Assembly: GCF_014930365.1 (NCBI RefSeq)
Contig: NZ_JABXWI010000003.1
Coordinates: 186,001-250,000 of the forward strand
Length of the DNA: 64,000 nucleotides
Direction: 5' to 3'
DNA from: Streptomyces caniscabiei
GTDB taxonomy: Bacteria > Actinomycetota > Actinomycetes > Streptomycetales > Streptomycetaceae
Position 1 is the stretch's first letter. Every line of letters begins with the position of its first letter. Below the pieces are notes generated by a model. The model did no database searches, had not been told where the DNA came from, and saw nothing but the letters and a program-made list of their open reading frames with translations. This document shows, piece by piece, positions 8,065 to 17,146 of the stretch. Both the position numbers and the translations under genes were made by a program.

Positions 8065-9973
8065 GGGGGGTCGCCGACTCCGGGAGCGCGCCCAGGCCGG
8101 AGATCGGGAACGCGGCGGCGGTGGTGATCGCCTGCTGCTGGGTGGGCGGCACGGGGGTGCTGCCGGTCGCCGAGACGGCGGCCCCGGCCGCCTTCCGGAC
8201 GCTCCACACCCCGCTCCAGGTGTGCAGCGGCAGCCCCTGGACCAGCATCGAGGCGTGCGCGGCGTCCGGGTCGAGGGCGTCGCGGAGGGTGACGCCGATC
8301 TTGGAGTACTGGGAGCTGAGCGGCCACACGATCCGGGCGGTGACCGTGCCGTCGCCCCGCAGCGGCAGATGGGCCAGGTGGTACGTGTCCGCCGTGCCGC
8401 TCGCCCGGAGCACGAACCGCTCGCCGTCGAACAGGGCCGCACCCGCGATCCGCACCGTCCCCAGGTCCCGGGCGTCCCACGGCCCGGGCAGGCCCGCAGA
8501 AGCGATCACTTGGCTCGAACTTCCGCTGCTGCCCTGGGAGTTGGTGGCGGCGACGGTGTAGTGGTACGTCCGCCCCCGGCGCACCTCCCGGTCGGTGTAC
8601 GCCGGCTCGTCGAGGCCGGTGGCGACCTCCTCGTACGGGCCCTCGGGGCGGGTGGACCGCCGGACGGTGTACCCGGTGGCCCAGGCCGACGGCAGCCACG
8701 CCACGGTCACGGACCCGGTTTCGCCCACCGCCGTGACCCCGGCCGGGGGCTCCGGTACGGGTGTCGACGCGGGAGCGGTGGCCCCGGCGTAGGCGAAGGT
8801 GCCGAAGCTCGGGAGGTCGTCGTTGGTGCCCTCGACGACGCGGGCGCCCCCGGTGCCCCGGAAGACCGCCGCCTTCGTCGCGGGGGCGTCGAGGCCGCGC
8901 ACCCCGGCGTAGTGGGCGAGGTACATCTCGTAGACCGGCGGGAGGGTGCCGCGGCCGACGGCGGAGACGGTCTTCTTGATGTACTTGCCGGTGCGGTCCA
9001 GGTCCGGGGTGAAGGGGACGTCGCCGCCGAGGTTGTAGCGGGCGGCGTACTCGGCGTTCGCGAGGAGCCGGTCGCCGTCGAAGCCCCACAGGTCCACGCC
9101 CTGGTTCCAGGCCACCTGCGCCGCGTCGCCCATCAGGCCGACCGCGAGCTGCTCGTGCCCCTGGTCGCGGCCGGACTCCTGGCCCTGGCCGGTGGCCGTG
9201 ACGATGCGGCCGGGGACGCTGCCGTTGCCGGCGCCCGCCGCGGCGAACCGCAGGGCGTCCTCGAAGAGGGCGGGCTCCTCGCAGAACACGCCGATGGCCA
9301 GGACGGTCTGAATGGCCGTCAGGTCCCAGTTGCCATTGGCGTAGAGCATGTAGCCGGAGACCGCCGGGTACCAGACGTCGAGGAACGACCGCTCGCAGCG
9401 GGCGATGTCCGCCTCCGCCCAGCCGTCGTACCCGGTGTGCCGCAGCAGTTCGGCGGCGTTGACGAACTTGAAGGCCTGAAGACCGGCGCCGAGCGGGCCG
9501 TCGGCGCCCGTGATCATGGTGAGGGAGGCGGACCAGGCGTCGAGGATGTCCCGCGCCTTGTCGGCGTGGGCCCGCTCGCCCGTCACGCACCACATCAGCG
9601 CGTTCTGGTAGGCGGCTGCGGAGTCGGCGACGGCCTGGCTCATGAAGTTGGTGGGGCCGCGCCCCCAGGAGGTGATCTGGCCCGTGTTCTGCGCGGTATA
9701 CGTGGCCTTGGACCGGGCGTGGGCCGCGAGGACGGTGAAGCCGTCGTGGATCGGCGTCTCCTTCGCGGCGACCGCGCTCCGCAGCCGGTCCAGATCGGCC
9801 GCGCTGTGCAGGAGGCCGGGGTGGCTGAAGGTACGGGTCGCCCCGGTGGAGCGCGCCCACCCGGCGGAGGCCGGGGCGGCGGAGGCGGAGGCGGCGGCCG
9901 TCAGGATTCCGGTGCCGGCCGCGGCCGTGAGGCCGGCCGCGCCGAGGAACGACCGTCTGCTGAGGGGATGCAC
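7988..9973 (-). CDS. Alginate lyase-like multidomain secreted protein, N-terminal part
   Basis: 661 aa as read; the intact protein would be about 1,120 aa. Domain order: Tat signal (LSRRSFLGAAG, to about residue 38), alginate-lyase-type catalytic domain (about 45-375, with [50 protein letters not shown] and YNLGGDVPFTPDLDRTG), a fibronectin-III domain (about 385-470) and the first part of a beta-sandwich module. The last 26 residues are out-of-frame Arg/Gly-rich sequence caused by the C7 run at 8064-8070. GTG start with AGGAGAG upstream; only 17 bp separate it from the GH28-like gene, so they are one operon. The catalytic domain itself is complete, so the truncated form could still be active. 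Confidence 0.8.
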   Translation of the reverse strand: MHPLSRRSFLGAAGLTAAAGTGILTAAASASAAPASAGWARSTGATRTFSHPGLLHSAADLDRLRSAVAAKETPIHDGFTVLAAHARSKATYTAQNTGQITSWGRGPTNFMSQAVADSAAAYQNALMWCVTGERAHADKARDILDAWSASLTMITGADGPLGAGLQAFKFVNAAELLRHTGYDGWAEADIARCERSFLDVWYPAVSGYMLYANGNWDLTAIQTVLAIGVFCEEPALFEDALRFAAAGAGNGSVPGRIVTATGQGQESGRDQGHEQLAVGLMGDAAQVAWNQGVDLWGFDGDRLLANAEYAARYNLGGDVPFTPDLDRTGKYIKKTVSAVGRGTLPPVYEMYLAHYAGVRGLDAPATKAAVFRGTGGARVVEGTNDDLPSFGTFAYAGATAPASTPVPEPPAGVTAVGETGSVTVAWLPSAWATGYTVRRSTRPEGPYEEVATGLDEPAYTDREVRRGRTYHYTVAATNSQGSSGSSSQVIASAGLPGPWDARDLGTVRIAGAALFDGERFVLRASGTADTYHLAHLPLRGDGTVTARIVWPLSSQYSKIGVTLRDALDPDAAHASMLVQGLPLHTWSGVWSVRKAAGAAVSATGSTPVPPTQQQAITTAAAFPISGLGALPESATPPGGPVRRGRGRRLPATGAVLGAGDP

Positions 9974-9990
9974 GGATGTCTCTCCTGGTC

Positions 9991-11784
9991 CTACGGGTGC
10001 CGCACGGTGAGCTGGAGGGACTGGGTTGCCGTACCGGCGCTGTTGGTGGCCGAGACGGTGACCGTGCAGGAGCCGGGGCGGGACGGCACACCGGAGATCA
10101 GGCCCGTCCGGGTGTCGAACGACAGGCCCCTCGGCAGGCCCTCGGCGGCGAAGGACGTGGGCAGCCCGCTCGCCGTGACGAGGTGGTTCAGGACCCGCTT
10201 GGCGGTGGCGGTGACCTCGCCCGCGCTGGTGATCTCCGGCGCGGTGGTGGCGGCCGGGGTGCCGGCGTCCAGGAAGCGGAGGTTCTGGACGTGCTCGTTG
10301 GCGAACATCGGCACCATGTCGGTGGTCAGGTACCAGCCGGGCTTCTTCATCTTGTCGTGGACGACCGTGCCGTTGACCGTCAGGTTCTGGAAGGTCAGGT
10401 TCTTGATCGGGCGGTCCGCGTCGTACCCGGTCAGGATCGCCATGGAGGCGTGGGTGCCGTCGTAGGTCAGGTCGCGCACGTACACGTCCTCGATGCCGCG
10501 TCCCGGGGAGGCGTTGTACCGGTTGGCCATCACCCGCATGTTGAGCAACTGGCCCCAGGTGAAGTCCTCCACACGGACGTCCTGGATGCGGACGTTCCGG
10601 ATGAGGTTGCTGTCGCCGGGGTTGAGGGCGAAGCAGCCCTGGTAGAGGACCTGCGGCTCGCGGTGCTGGAGCACGTCGATGTCGCTGAAGACGATGTTCT
10701 CGATGGTCTCGGGCTTCTCGGGGTTGCCGTGGGTGCCGATGTTGACCGGGTGGGCGACATCGGCCCACAGGGTGGAGTTCCGGACGGTGATGTTGCGGCA
10801 GTCGCCGTAGTAGTCCCAGCGGTGGGCGTAGATGGCTATGCAGTCGTCGCTGTTGCGCATGAAGACGCCCTCGATCAGCACGTCCTCACTGCTGAACACG
10901 TCGATGCCGTCGCCCCACTGGCCGAAGCTGTAGGAGTGCAGGTTGCGGACGGTGACCTGCTGCGACTGGCCGATGGTGCAGGAGTAGCCGGTCTTCGGGT
11001 TGAGGGCGAGGATGCCGTCGATCTCGATGTTCCTGGAGAAGGCGACCAGTGTGGCGGCGTCGGAGTCGTAGATGATGCCCCGGCCGAGCAGCCGCGCGTT
11101 CTCCACGTGGCTGAACTCCACGCGGGCCTTGAGGACCGCGCCGCCCGCCAGGTACACGGTCTTGCCGCTGGGCACCTTGACGACGTTGTCGGGGACGGTG
11201 TGGATGCCGGGGCCGAAGTAGATGACGTCCGGGTCGTCCTCCTCGGGCCGCCACTTCTCGACCGGGTTGGCGTGCAGCTGGAGGTTGTCGTAGAGGTCGA
11301 AGACGGCTCCGTCGGCGTCGCCGAGTTCGACGGAGAGGTTGCGCGGCTCGGTGAGGCTGAAGGTGACCGTGTCCCCGCTCACCTCGTGGGCGATGTCGTA
11401 CGACAGGGGGCGGATCCGTGCGGAGGGGATGGCGCCCTTCGAGGAGGTCACCTGGACCTCCACGGTGCCGCGGAAGTCGAGGCCGGCCACCGAGGAACTG
11501 CGGACGACGCCCGCGCCGGTCTTCTCGTTGATGGTCTTGGTGCGCGCCCGGACCACGGGCACCGGCTGCCAATCACCGCCCGGTGTACGGGCCTTGACGG
11601 AGAAGCTGGTGTTCAGAGGCAGACCGGTCGGGACGGGGTGCACCACCAGCTTGTCGGCTCTCTCCTCCTCGGCCGCGTTCGCGGTGCCCGGCGTGGCCGC
11701 GAGCAGGGTGTACGCGGCGGCCGCGGCGCCGGCGGTCTGGAGGAGGGTGCGCCGGGAGAGACCCGGGCCCTGGGTGTCGGTCAT
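9991..11784 (-). CDS. Secreted GH28-like right-handed beta-helix glycosidase
   Basis: 597-aa exported enzyme. A Tat signal (LSRRTLLQTAGAAAA, about 1-38) precedes a beta-sandwich-like segment, then a pectin-lyase-fold beta-helix (about 190-500) with the ladder of IDGI, VTVRNLHSYSFGQWGDGID and the acidic motif NSDDCIAIYAHRWDYYGD. This resembles the DD catalytic pair of GH28 polygalacturonases, though the family's GHG motif is not obvious and other helix families (for example GH49-like) remain possible. A C-terminal He_PIG domain (RGLSFDTRTGLISGVPS) ends the protein. ATG chosen because AAGGACG lies 6 bases upstream; an in-frame TTG two codons earlier is less likely. It probably cleaves a uronate-rich glycan. 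Confidence 0.8.
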   Translation of the reverse strand: MTDTQGPGLSRRTLLQTAGAAAAAYTLLAATPGTANAAEEERADKLVVHPVPTGLPLNTSFSVKARTPGGDWQPVPVVRARTKTINEKTGAGVVRSSSVAGLDFRGTVEVQVTSSKGAIPSARIRPLSYDIAHEVSGDTVTFSLTEPRNLSVELGDADGAVFDLYDNLQLHANPVEKWRPEEDDPDVIYFGPGIHTVPDNVVKVPSGKTVYLAGGAVLKARVEFSHVENARLLGRGIIYDSDAATLVAFSRNIEIDGILALNPKTGYSCTIGQSQQVTVRNLHSYSFGQWGDGIDVFSSEDVLIEGVFMRNSDDCIAIYAHRWDYYGDCRNITVRNSTLWADVAHPVNIGTHGNPEKPETIENIVFSDIDVLQHREPQVLYQGCFALNPGDSNLIRNVRIQDVRVEDFTWGQLLNMRVMANRYNASPGRGIEDVYVRDLTYDGTHASMAILTGYDADRPIKNLTFQNLTVNGTVVHDKMKKPGWYLTTDMVPMFANEHVQNLRFLDAGTPAATTAPEITSAGEVTATAKRVLNHLVTASGLPTSFAAEGLPRGLSFDTRTGLISGVPSRPGSCTVTVSATNSAGTATQSLQLTVRHP

Positions 11785-11852
11785 GAGCAACGTCCTTGTG
11801 TACGAGGGGAGTCAGGGGAATCGGTGGGCGACCGGCGTGGCGGGGGCGGGAC

Positions 11853-12722
11853 TCACTTGAGTCCGGAGGTGGACATCCCGGCGACGAAGCCGCGTTGGGC
11901 GACGAGGAAGATCAGCAGGATCGGGACGACGTACATCACCGAGGCGGCGGCCTGGAGGTGGGTGACGGGGGTCCCGGCGGAGGTGACGTAGGTGGACATC
12001 ACGGCGACCGCGAGGGTGGAACGGTCCGTGGACAGCAGGAGCTGGGGTGCGATGTAGTCGCCCCAGGTCCAGGTGAAGGCGATCACGAAGCTCGCGGAGA
12101 GCACCGGCCAGGACTGCGGCAGGAAGATCCGCCAGAAGATGGTGGCGTAGCCGCAGCCGTCGACGATCGCGGCCTCCTCCAGCTCTCGGGGCAGCCCGGC
12201 GAAGAACTGCCGGAAGAGGAAGACGAGATACGGCGCCGCCGCGAGGCCCCACAGCACCCAGGGCCAGTAGGTGTCGACCATGCCGAGCCTGGCGAAGATC
12301 AGATAGGTCGGCAGCAGGGTGATCATCTGGGGCAGCATCATCGAGCCGAGCAGCACGCCGAACAGCGTCTTCTTCCCGGGTGCGTCCAGCCGGGCGAAGC
12401 CGTAGCCGACCCAGGCCGAACTCAGGGTGACCAGGGTGGCGTAGAGGAAGGCGATGATCAGGGAGTTGCGGGCGTAGCCGAGGAAGTCGATCAGCTGGAA
12501 CGCGTCGGCGAAGTTGTGCCACTGGAAGTCCCCGGGCAGCCAGTGCACCGGCGCCGCGGCCGTCTCGGCGGAGGTCTTCAGCCCGGTGAGCACCAGCCAG
12601 CCGAAGGGCCCGAGGAACAGGCCGGTGACGACGACGAGCACGGTGTAGACAACGAGCCGGCCGGTACGCAGCCGTACGCGGTTCGCGGGGGCGGCGACGG
12701 CGGTGTCGCTCGTGACGGTCAC
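11853..12722 (-). CDS. Sugar ABC importer permease, MalG type
   Basis: 289-aa inner-membrane permease with six predicted helices. The EAA loop that contacts the ATPase is readable as ELEEAAIVDGCGYATIFWRI. Its GTG overlaps the stop of the partner permease by 4 bases. No ATPase gene is in the operon, which is normal for Streptomyces sugar importers because one shared ATPase (MsiK) serves many of them. It ends 68 bp before the GH28-like gene, so import and secreted hydrolases are probably co-transcribed. Confidence 0.93.
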   Translation of the reverse strand: MTVTSDTAVAAPANRVRLRTGRLVVYTVLVVVTGLFLGPFGWLVLTGLKTSAETAAAPVHWLPGDFQWHNFADAFQLIDFLGYARNSLIIAFLYATLVTLSSAWVGYGFARLDAPGKKTLFGVLLGSMMLPQMITLLPTYLIFARLGMVDTYWPWVLWGLAAAPYLVFLFRQFFAGLPRELEEAAIVDGCGYATIFWRIFLPQSWPVLSASFVIAFTWTWGDYIAPQLLLSTDRSTLAVAVMSTYVTSAGTPVTHLQAAASVMYVVPILLIFLVAQRGFVAGMSTSGLK

Positions 12723-13738
12723 TTCTTCGCCTCCGGGTCGACGTTGTAGAACACCACGCCCGACGTGAACCGGAAGAGGAGACCGGTGACGACGAGGATC
12801 AGGACGAAGAGCACCCACAGCAGCGCGGAGGCGTAGCCGTAGCGGCCGAGCGCGAAGTACTCGGCGAACACATGCATCATGTACATGTAGTTGGACTGCG
12901 GGATCGCGGTGACGCCGCCCGTGGTGGGCTCGGCCGCCAGCAGCAGCGGCATCACGGTCTGGACCGAGGCGATCACCCCGGTCACCGTCTGGAACAGCAG
13001 CACCGGCGACAGCAGCGGCACCGTGACGCTGCGGAACGTCCGCCAGGCGCTCGCCCCGTCGATCCGGGCCGCCTCGTGCAGTTCGCGGGGCACGTCCTGG
13101 AGTCCGGCCAGCGAGATGATCATGACGTTGCCGGCGGTCCACAGCACCGTCATCAGCAGCACATAGCGGGCGTACGGATCCGCGAGCCAGCCGAGGGCGT
13201 CGATGCCGAAGACGTTCAGCACCCCGTTGGCGGCGCCGGAGTTCTGGTCGAACAGCGTCTTGAAGGCGAGCCCTGCGCCCACCGGCGGTACGACGGCCGG
13301 CAGATAGAGCAGGGTGCGGAACAGGCCCCGGGCCCGGAGCGGCCGGTTGATCAGCACGGCGAGCCCGAGTCCGGCGCCGATCGACAGCGGCACCGAGGTC
13401 AGCGCGAACAGCCCGGCGCGGCCGAGGGAGTCCCAGGTCACCGGATCGGCCAGCAGCTCACGGTAGTTGGCGAGCCCGACGAACCGCCAGTGCGGCGAGA
13501 TCCCGTCGTAGGTGGTGAGGCTCAGCCACAGCGCGTACACCATCGGCACGATCGTGAGCAGCAGGAAGCCGATGATCCAGGGCGAGGCGAACAGGTAGAA
13601 CGCCCAGTGCCTGCGGGTGGACATGGAGGTGGGCGGGCGGATCCCGGCCCGGCCGGCCGGCCGGGTGGCGGCGGGCGGTGCCGTCCGGACCCCGGTCGTC
13701 CCGCGCCGCACCGCGGCGGTCGTGCGCTCGGCCGTCAT
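12719..13738 (-). CDS. Sugar ABC importer permease, MalF type
   Basis: 339-aa permease with a Pro/Ala/Arg-rich cytoplasmic N-terminus (about 55 residues) and six hydrophobic helices from WAFYLFASPWIIGFLLLTIV on. The EAA loop is ELHEAARIDGASAWRTFRSV. The ATG overlaps the stop of the binding-protein gene (ATGA) and its own stop overlaps the MalG-type start, so the three importer genes are translationally coupled. It pairs with the MalG-type subunit to form the membrane channel. Confidence 0.93.
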   Translation of the reverse strand: MTAERTTAAVRRGTTGVRTAPPAATRPAGRAGIRPPTSMSTRRHWAFYLFASPWIIGFLLLTIVPMVYALWLSLTTYDGISPHWRFVGLANYRELLADPVTWDSLGRAGLFALTSVPLSIGAGLGLAVLINRPLRARGLFRTLLYLPAVVPPVGAGLAFKTLFDQNSGAANGVLNVFGIDALGWLADPYARYVLLMTVLWTAGNVMIISLAGLQDVPRELHEAARIDGASAWRTFRSVTVPLLSPVLLFQTVTGVIASVQTVMPLLLAAEPTTGGVTAIPQSNYMYMMHVFAEYFALGRYGYASALLWVLFVLILVVTGLLFRFTSGVVFYNVDPEAKK

Positions 13739-15084
13739 CCGACCTGCTCCTTCCCGCGGTCGAGCTGTTCGTTGATGGTGGAGTTGAGGCGCCCGGCGAG
13801 GGTGTCGACGGAGATCTCGCCCTTCATCGCCGCCGGGGCCACCTGGTTGAAGAGGGCCTTGAAGCCCTCCGCCGTGATGTAGGGGGTGAAGGAGATCACC
13901 GAGAAGTGCTCCAGCTCTGCCTCCTGGGCCGCCAGCACCCGTTGCTGGTACGCGTGTTGGGCCGGCATCAGCGGCCGCAGGGACTTCAGGCTCGGGATGC
14001 CCCAGCCGCCGCCCGCACGGGCCTCGGCCGGGGCCTCGCCGAAGAACCACTCGAAGACCCGCCATGCGGCGTCCTTGTTCCGCGCCTTCCTCGGCATCCA
14101 GAACCCGGTGCCGCCCTGGCAGGGGCTGACCCGGGCGCCGCCCGCGAAGACCGGGGCGGGGGCCAGCCGGGACGCCTTCGCCAGCTTCTCGTCGGTGTTG
14201 ATCATTCCGCCGAGCCAGTAGCCGCTGTTGGTCATGGCCATGCGGCCCGCCTGATAGGTGGGCCCGTCCCAGGCGTTGGGGTCGGGCTGGATCGCGCTCG
14301 GGCCCACCCTGGTCCGGCAGTAGTCGATGTACCAGCCCAGCGCCTTGCGGGCCTCCGGGGTGGTGAAGTCGATCCGGGCGAGGTCGTCGTGGAAGAGACG
14401 GCCGCCGGCGGCCGCCGTCAGGGTCGCGAGGTTGGTGGCCTCGTACAGGCCGTTGTAGCTGCCGCCGAAGACCAGGGTCCGGCCGTTCCGCCGCCGGGTG
14501 AGCCGCTCGGCGCGCTCCAGCCACTCCTCGTACGTGACCGGCTCGGTCGCGTGCGGATACGCGATGCCCGCCTCGTCGAAGTGCCCGGTGTTGTACCAGT
14601 ACATGGAGTCCTGGGAGAAGTCCTTCACCATGCCGTAGCGCGGGCCCTTCCCCTGGGTGCGGCCGTCGTAGCGCCACAGGTCGTTGACCGGGTCGAGGTC
14701 GTCGGCCCTCAGCACGGAGCTGCCGGCGAAGTACGGGTCCAGCTCCTCGGCCACGTCACGCGCCGCGTAGTACGGCGTGTCCACGGCGCCCACGCCACGC
14801 ACCAGATCCGGCGGGTTTCCGCTGGTCAGCATCGCGATCAGCTTGGTGATGTCGTACTTCACCGTGACGATGCGGATGCCGAGGTCACGCCGCGCCTGCC
14901 GGATCAGCTCCGGGGAGATGTCCTCGGCCTTCACCATCAGCGTGACGGTCTCGCCCGAGCCGCCGGAACCGCCGGCCACGGGGAGCGCACAGCCGTTCAG
15001 GGCCGCCCCGCCGGCCGTGGCACCGGCCGCCGAGAGGGCGAGGAACCGACGGCGGCTCAGGGGGCCACCGGCACGGGTACGCAT
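13735..15084 (-). CDS. Sugar-binding lipoprotein of ABC importer (Tat lipoprotein)
   Basis: 449-aa extracellular solute-binding protein (family 1). The N-terminus combines a twin-Arg motif (LSRRRFLALSAAG) with a lipobox (ALNGC, Cys about residue 36), so it is probably exported folded and anchored by lipid. Aromatic and Asp-rich stretches such as SMYWYNTGHFDEAGI and GGTGFWMPRKARNKDAAWRVF are typical of oligosaccharide binders. GAGGTG lies about 6 bases before the ATG. It heads the minus-strand operon running to 5311; a perfect 14-bp palindrome 110 bp upstream is a likely LacI-family operator. Substrate probably an oligouronide or related glycan fragment, judged by the downstream lyases. Confidence 0.9.
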   Translation of the reverse strand: MRTRAGGPLSRRRFLALSAAGATAGGAALNGCALPVAGGSGGSGETVTLMVKAEDISPELIRQARRDLGIRIVTVKYDITKLIAMLTSGNPPDLVRGVGAVDTPYYAARDVAEELDPYFAGSSVLRADDLDPVNDLWRYDGRTQGKGPRYGMVKDFSQDSMYWYNTGHFDEAGIAYPHATEPVTYEEWLERAERLTRRRNGRTLVFGGSYNGLYEATNLATLTAAAGGRLFHDDLARIDFTTPEARKALGWYIDYCRTRVGPSAIQPDPNAWDGPTYQAGRMAMTNSGYWLGGMINTDEKLAKASRLAPAPVFAGGARVSPCQGGTGFWMPRKARNKDAAWRVFEWFFGEAPAEARAGGGWGIPSLKSLRPLMPAQHAYQQRVLAAQEAELEHFSVISFTPYITAEGFKALFNQVAPAAMKGEISVDTLAGRLNSTINEQLDRGKEQVG

Positions 15085-15713
15085 GGACACCTCACCTTCA
15101 CGAGCGGGAACCATCTCTTGAGGACAACCGGTTTCTATCGGTCGACGGGGCAGAGCTTGTTCCTGACCGCAAACCGCGTCAAGAGGCTCGACCAGTTTTC
15201 GAAAACTCCGCGTAACCCCCGGGACATGGCCGAATGCCGCCCCGATCGACAGCGACCCCCGTGCGACCAGGGCGGATCCGCCGGACCGACGGTGGTTTCC
15301 TGTCGCCATGCGGGATCGGCCTCCTGTCGGCAGACCGTCGCCTTCCGGGAACCGGTTGCCCTGCCGCCCGGAGCTCTGATCCACTTCCGGAGCACGCTCC
15401 TCGCGGCCGGTTCAGCATCCGACCCGAAGGAGTAATCGATTACGCCGGAAGGGCACCTCGACGGCCACTTCCGGCACCACAGGCACCTCACGCCCGTCGA
15501 GAAACCGCCGAGATCATCCAGCGACCCACCCCGCACCCCACGCCGCACCCCCACGACCAGCACAGACGCAGCCGGTCTCAGGTGACCTCCGGAGCACGAC
15601 ACCCGATCAGGACGATTGACCGGCCGTCGGACCCGGATCTACGGTAGAAGACGTTTTCTGAAACTGTTTCCCGCAGCAGTCCCTGCGTCCACCCCCTGCT
15701 CTCCAGGAGAGTC
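15085..15713. promoter_or_regulatory. Divergent promoter region with three palindromic operators
   Basis: The 629-bp gap between the importer operon (minus) and the dehydrogenase (plus) has no convincing gene but three palindromes of the LacI/GalR kind, each centred on CG. They are AGTTTTCGAAAACT at 15194-15207 (perfect), GTAATCGATTAC at 15432-15443 (perfect) and AGAAGACGTTTTCT at 15646-15659 (one mismatch per arm). The first has the TTTCGAAA core also present upstream of the LacI gene at 28475. The third shares ACGTTTTC with 16816-16823. The region therefore probably receives more than one carbohydrate repressor. Confidence 0.65.
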
Positions 15714-16727
15714 ATGCCCAGCGCCCACTCGACGCGAGCCGTGTTCGCCATGGATCCGGTGCATCTGCCCCTGCTCTTCCCGCCGCCGCTCATGGCACGG
15801 CTGCGGGAGGTGGTCGAGATCGATCCCGAGGTCGTGGTGCGGGACTTCACCGATCCGGCGGCCGCCTCCGCACTGGCCGGCGCCGAGGTGCTGATCACCG
15901 GCTGGGGCTGTCCGCACCTCGACGCGGAGGTGCTGGCGGCGGCGCCCCGGCTGCGCGGCGTCCTGCACGCCGCCGGCTCGGTCCGCGCGCTGGTCGGCGA
16001 AGCCCTCTGGCAGCACGGGGTCACCGTCTCCAGCGCGGTGGCCGGCAACGCGCTGCCGGTCGCCGAGTACACCCTGGCGATGATCCTGCTGGCCGGAAAG
16101 GACGCCTTCGACCAGCGTGAACGCTTCCGGCAGACCCACACCTACCCCTCCCCCGCCGAGACCGCCGCCATCGGCAACGTCGGCCGCCGGGTCGGGGTCA
16201 TCGGGGCCTCGCGCGTCGGCCGCCGCCTCCTGGAACTGCTGAGGCCGTTCGACTTCGCCGTCTCGCTGTACGACCCGTACGTCGACACGGCCGGGGCCGC
16301 CGCGCTGGGTGCCCAGCCCATGGCCCTCGACGATCTGCTGCGGACCAGCGACATCGTCAGCCTGCACGCCCCCGACATCCCCGAGACCTACCGCATGCTC
16401 GACCGCGGCAGACTGGCGCTCATCCGGGACGGCGGTGTCCTCATCAACACCTCCCGGGGCGCCCTCGTCGACCCCGAGGCGCTCACCGACGAGCTGCTCT
16501 CCGGCCGGCTCAGCGCGATCCTGGACGTGACCGAACCCGAGCCGCTGCCGGTCGGCTCCCCGCTCTACCACCTCCCCAACGTCTTCCTCACCCCGCACAT
16601 CGCCGGCTCCCTCGGCAACGAGCTGGAGCGGCTCGGCCGGACGGTCGTCGAGGAGCTGGAGCGCCTCGCCTCGGGACTGCCGCCGGCCCACGAGGTACAC
16701 CACACGGACCTGGCCCGCGTCGCCTGA
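15714..16727 (+). CDS. D-2-hydroxyacid dehydrogenase family protein
   Basis: 337-aa cytoplasmic NAD(P)-dependent oxidoreductase of the D-2-hydroxyacid dehydrogenase family. The Rossmann motif is VGVIGASRVGRRLLELL (near residue 160; the second Gly of GxGxxG is Ser). Conserved catalytic elements are the Arg in INTSRGALVD (about 245), Glu in DVTEPEPLPV (about 275) and His in LTPHIAGS (about 293). A substrate such as glyoxylate, hydroxypyruvate or a sugar acid is likely but undetermined. CAGGAGAG precedes the ATG. Sitting between two sugar importers and under a LacI-like palindrome 55 bp upstream, it probably takes part in sugar-acid catabolism. Confidence 0.9.
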   Translation: MPSAHSTRAVFAMDPVHLPLLFPPPLMARLREVVEIDPEVVVRDFTDPAAASALAGAEVLITGWGCPHLDAEVLAAAPRLRGVLHAAGSVRALVGEALWQHGVTVSSAVAGNALPVAEYTLAMILLAGKDAFDQRERFRQTHTYPSPAETAAIGNVGRRVGVIGASRVGRRLLELLRPFDFAVSLYDPYVDTAGAAALGAQPMALDDLLRTSDIVSLHAPDIPETYRMLDRGRLALIRDGGVLINTSRGALVDPEALTDELLSGRLSAILDVTEPEPLPVGSPLYHLPNVFLTPHIAGSLGNELERLGRTVVEELERLASGLPPAHEVHHTDLARVA

Positions 16728-17146
16728 CCGGGCCCCCGAGCACGGGGTCGTACGGCAGCCCGTGGGGCCGCCGGGGACGGGGAGCGACCGCCCCACGCCC
16801 CCTCCCGATGCGTAAACGTTTTCGCGTATCCGTCCCAGGTGATGCCCTCCCCCACCGCGGCCGAACGCCAGGTCGGTGCGTCCCTGACCTGCACACTCAC
16901 CGTCACCCGACGGCCACCGGACGACAGCTTCCGGCAACCCCGCCGACCATTCGGCGTAATAATTTGCCGTCGCGGTCTTGCGTGAGCCGAGCAGGCGACC
17001 TACGTTTCACAGCAACCGTTTACTACACGTTCCGCAGGGGTCCCGAGACCCGAGCTGACGGTCCGCCTCGCTCGTAGTCGCCCCACCGAGCCGCCCCTCG
17101 CTCCCCCACTTCCGCGATCGTCTACGTCTCGAAGGATGACCGTTCG
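16728..17146. promoter_or_regulatory. Promoter region of the second sugar importer, with LacI-type palindrome
   Basis: 419 bp without a gene. A weak hairpin (16761-16768 with 16790-16797) could end the dehydrogenase transcript. GTAAACGTTTTC at 16812-16823, centred on CG, fits the general LacI/CRE operator form and shares ACGTTTTC with the palindrome at 15646-15659. It is about 325 bp before the binding-protein start, so a long leader or another promoter is implied. The 16960-17045 stretch is relatively A/T-rich and probably carries the promoter; I could not assign convincing -35/-10 boxes. Confidence 0.5.
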
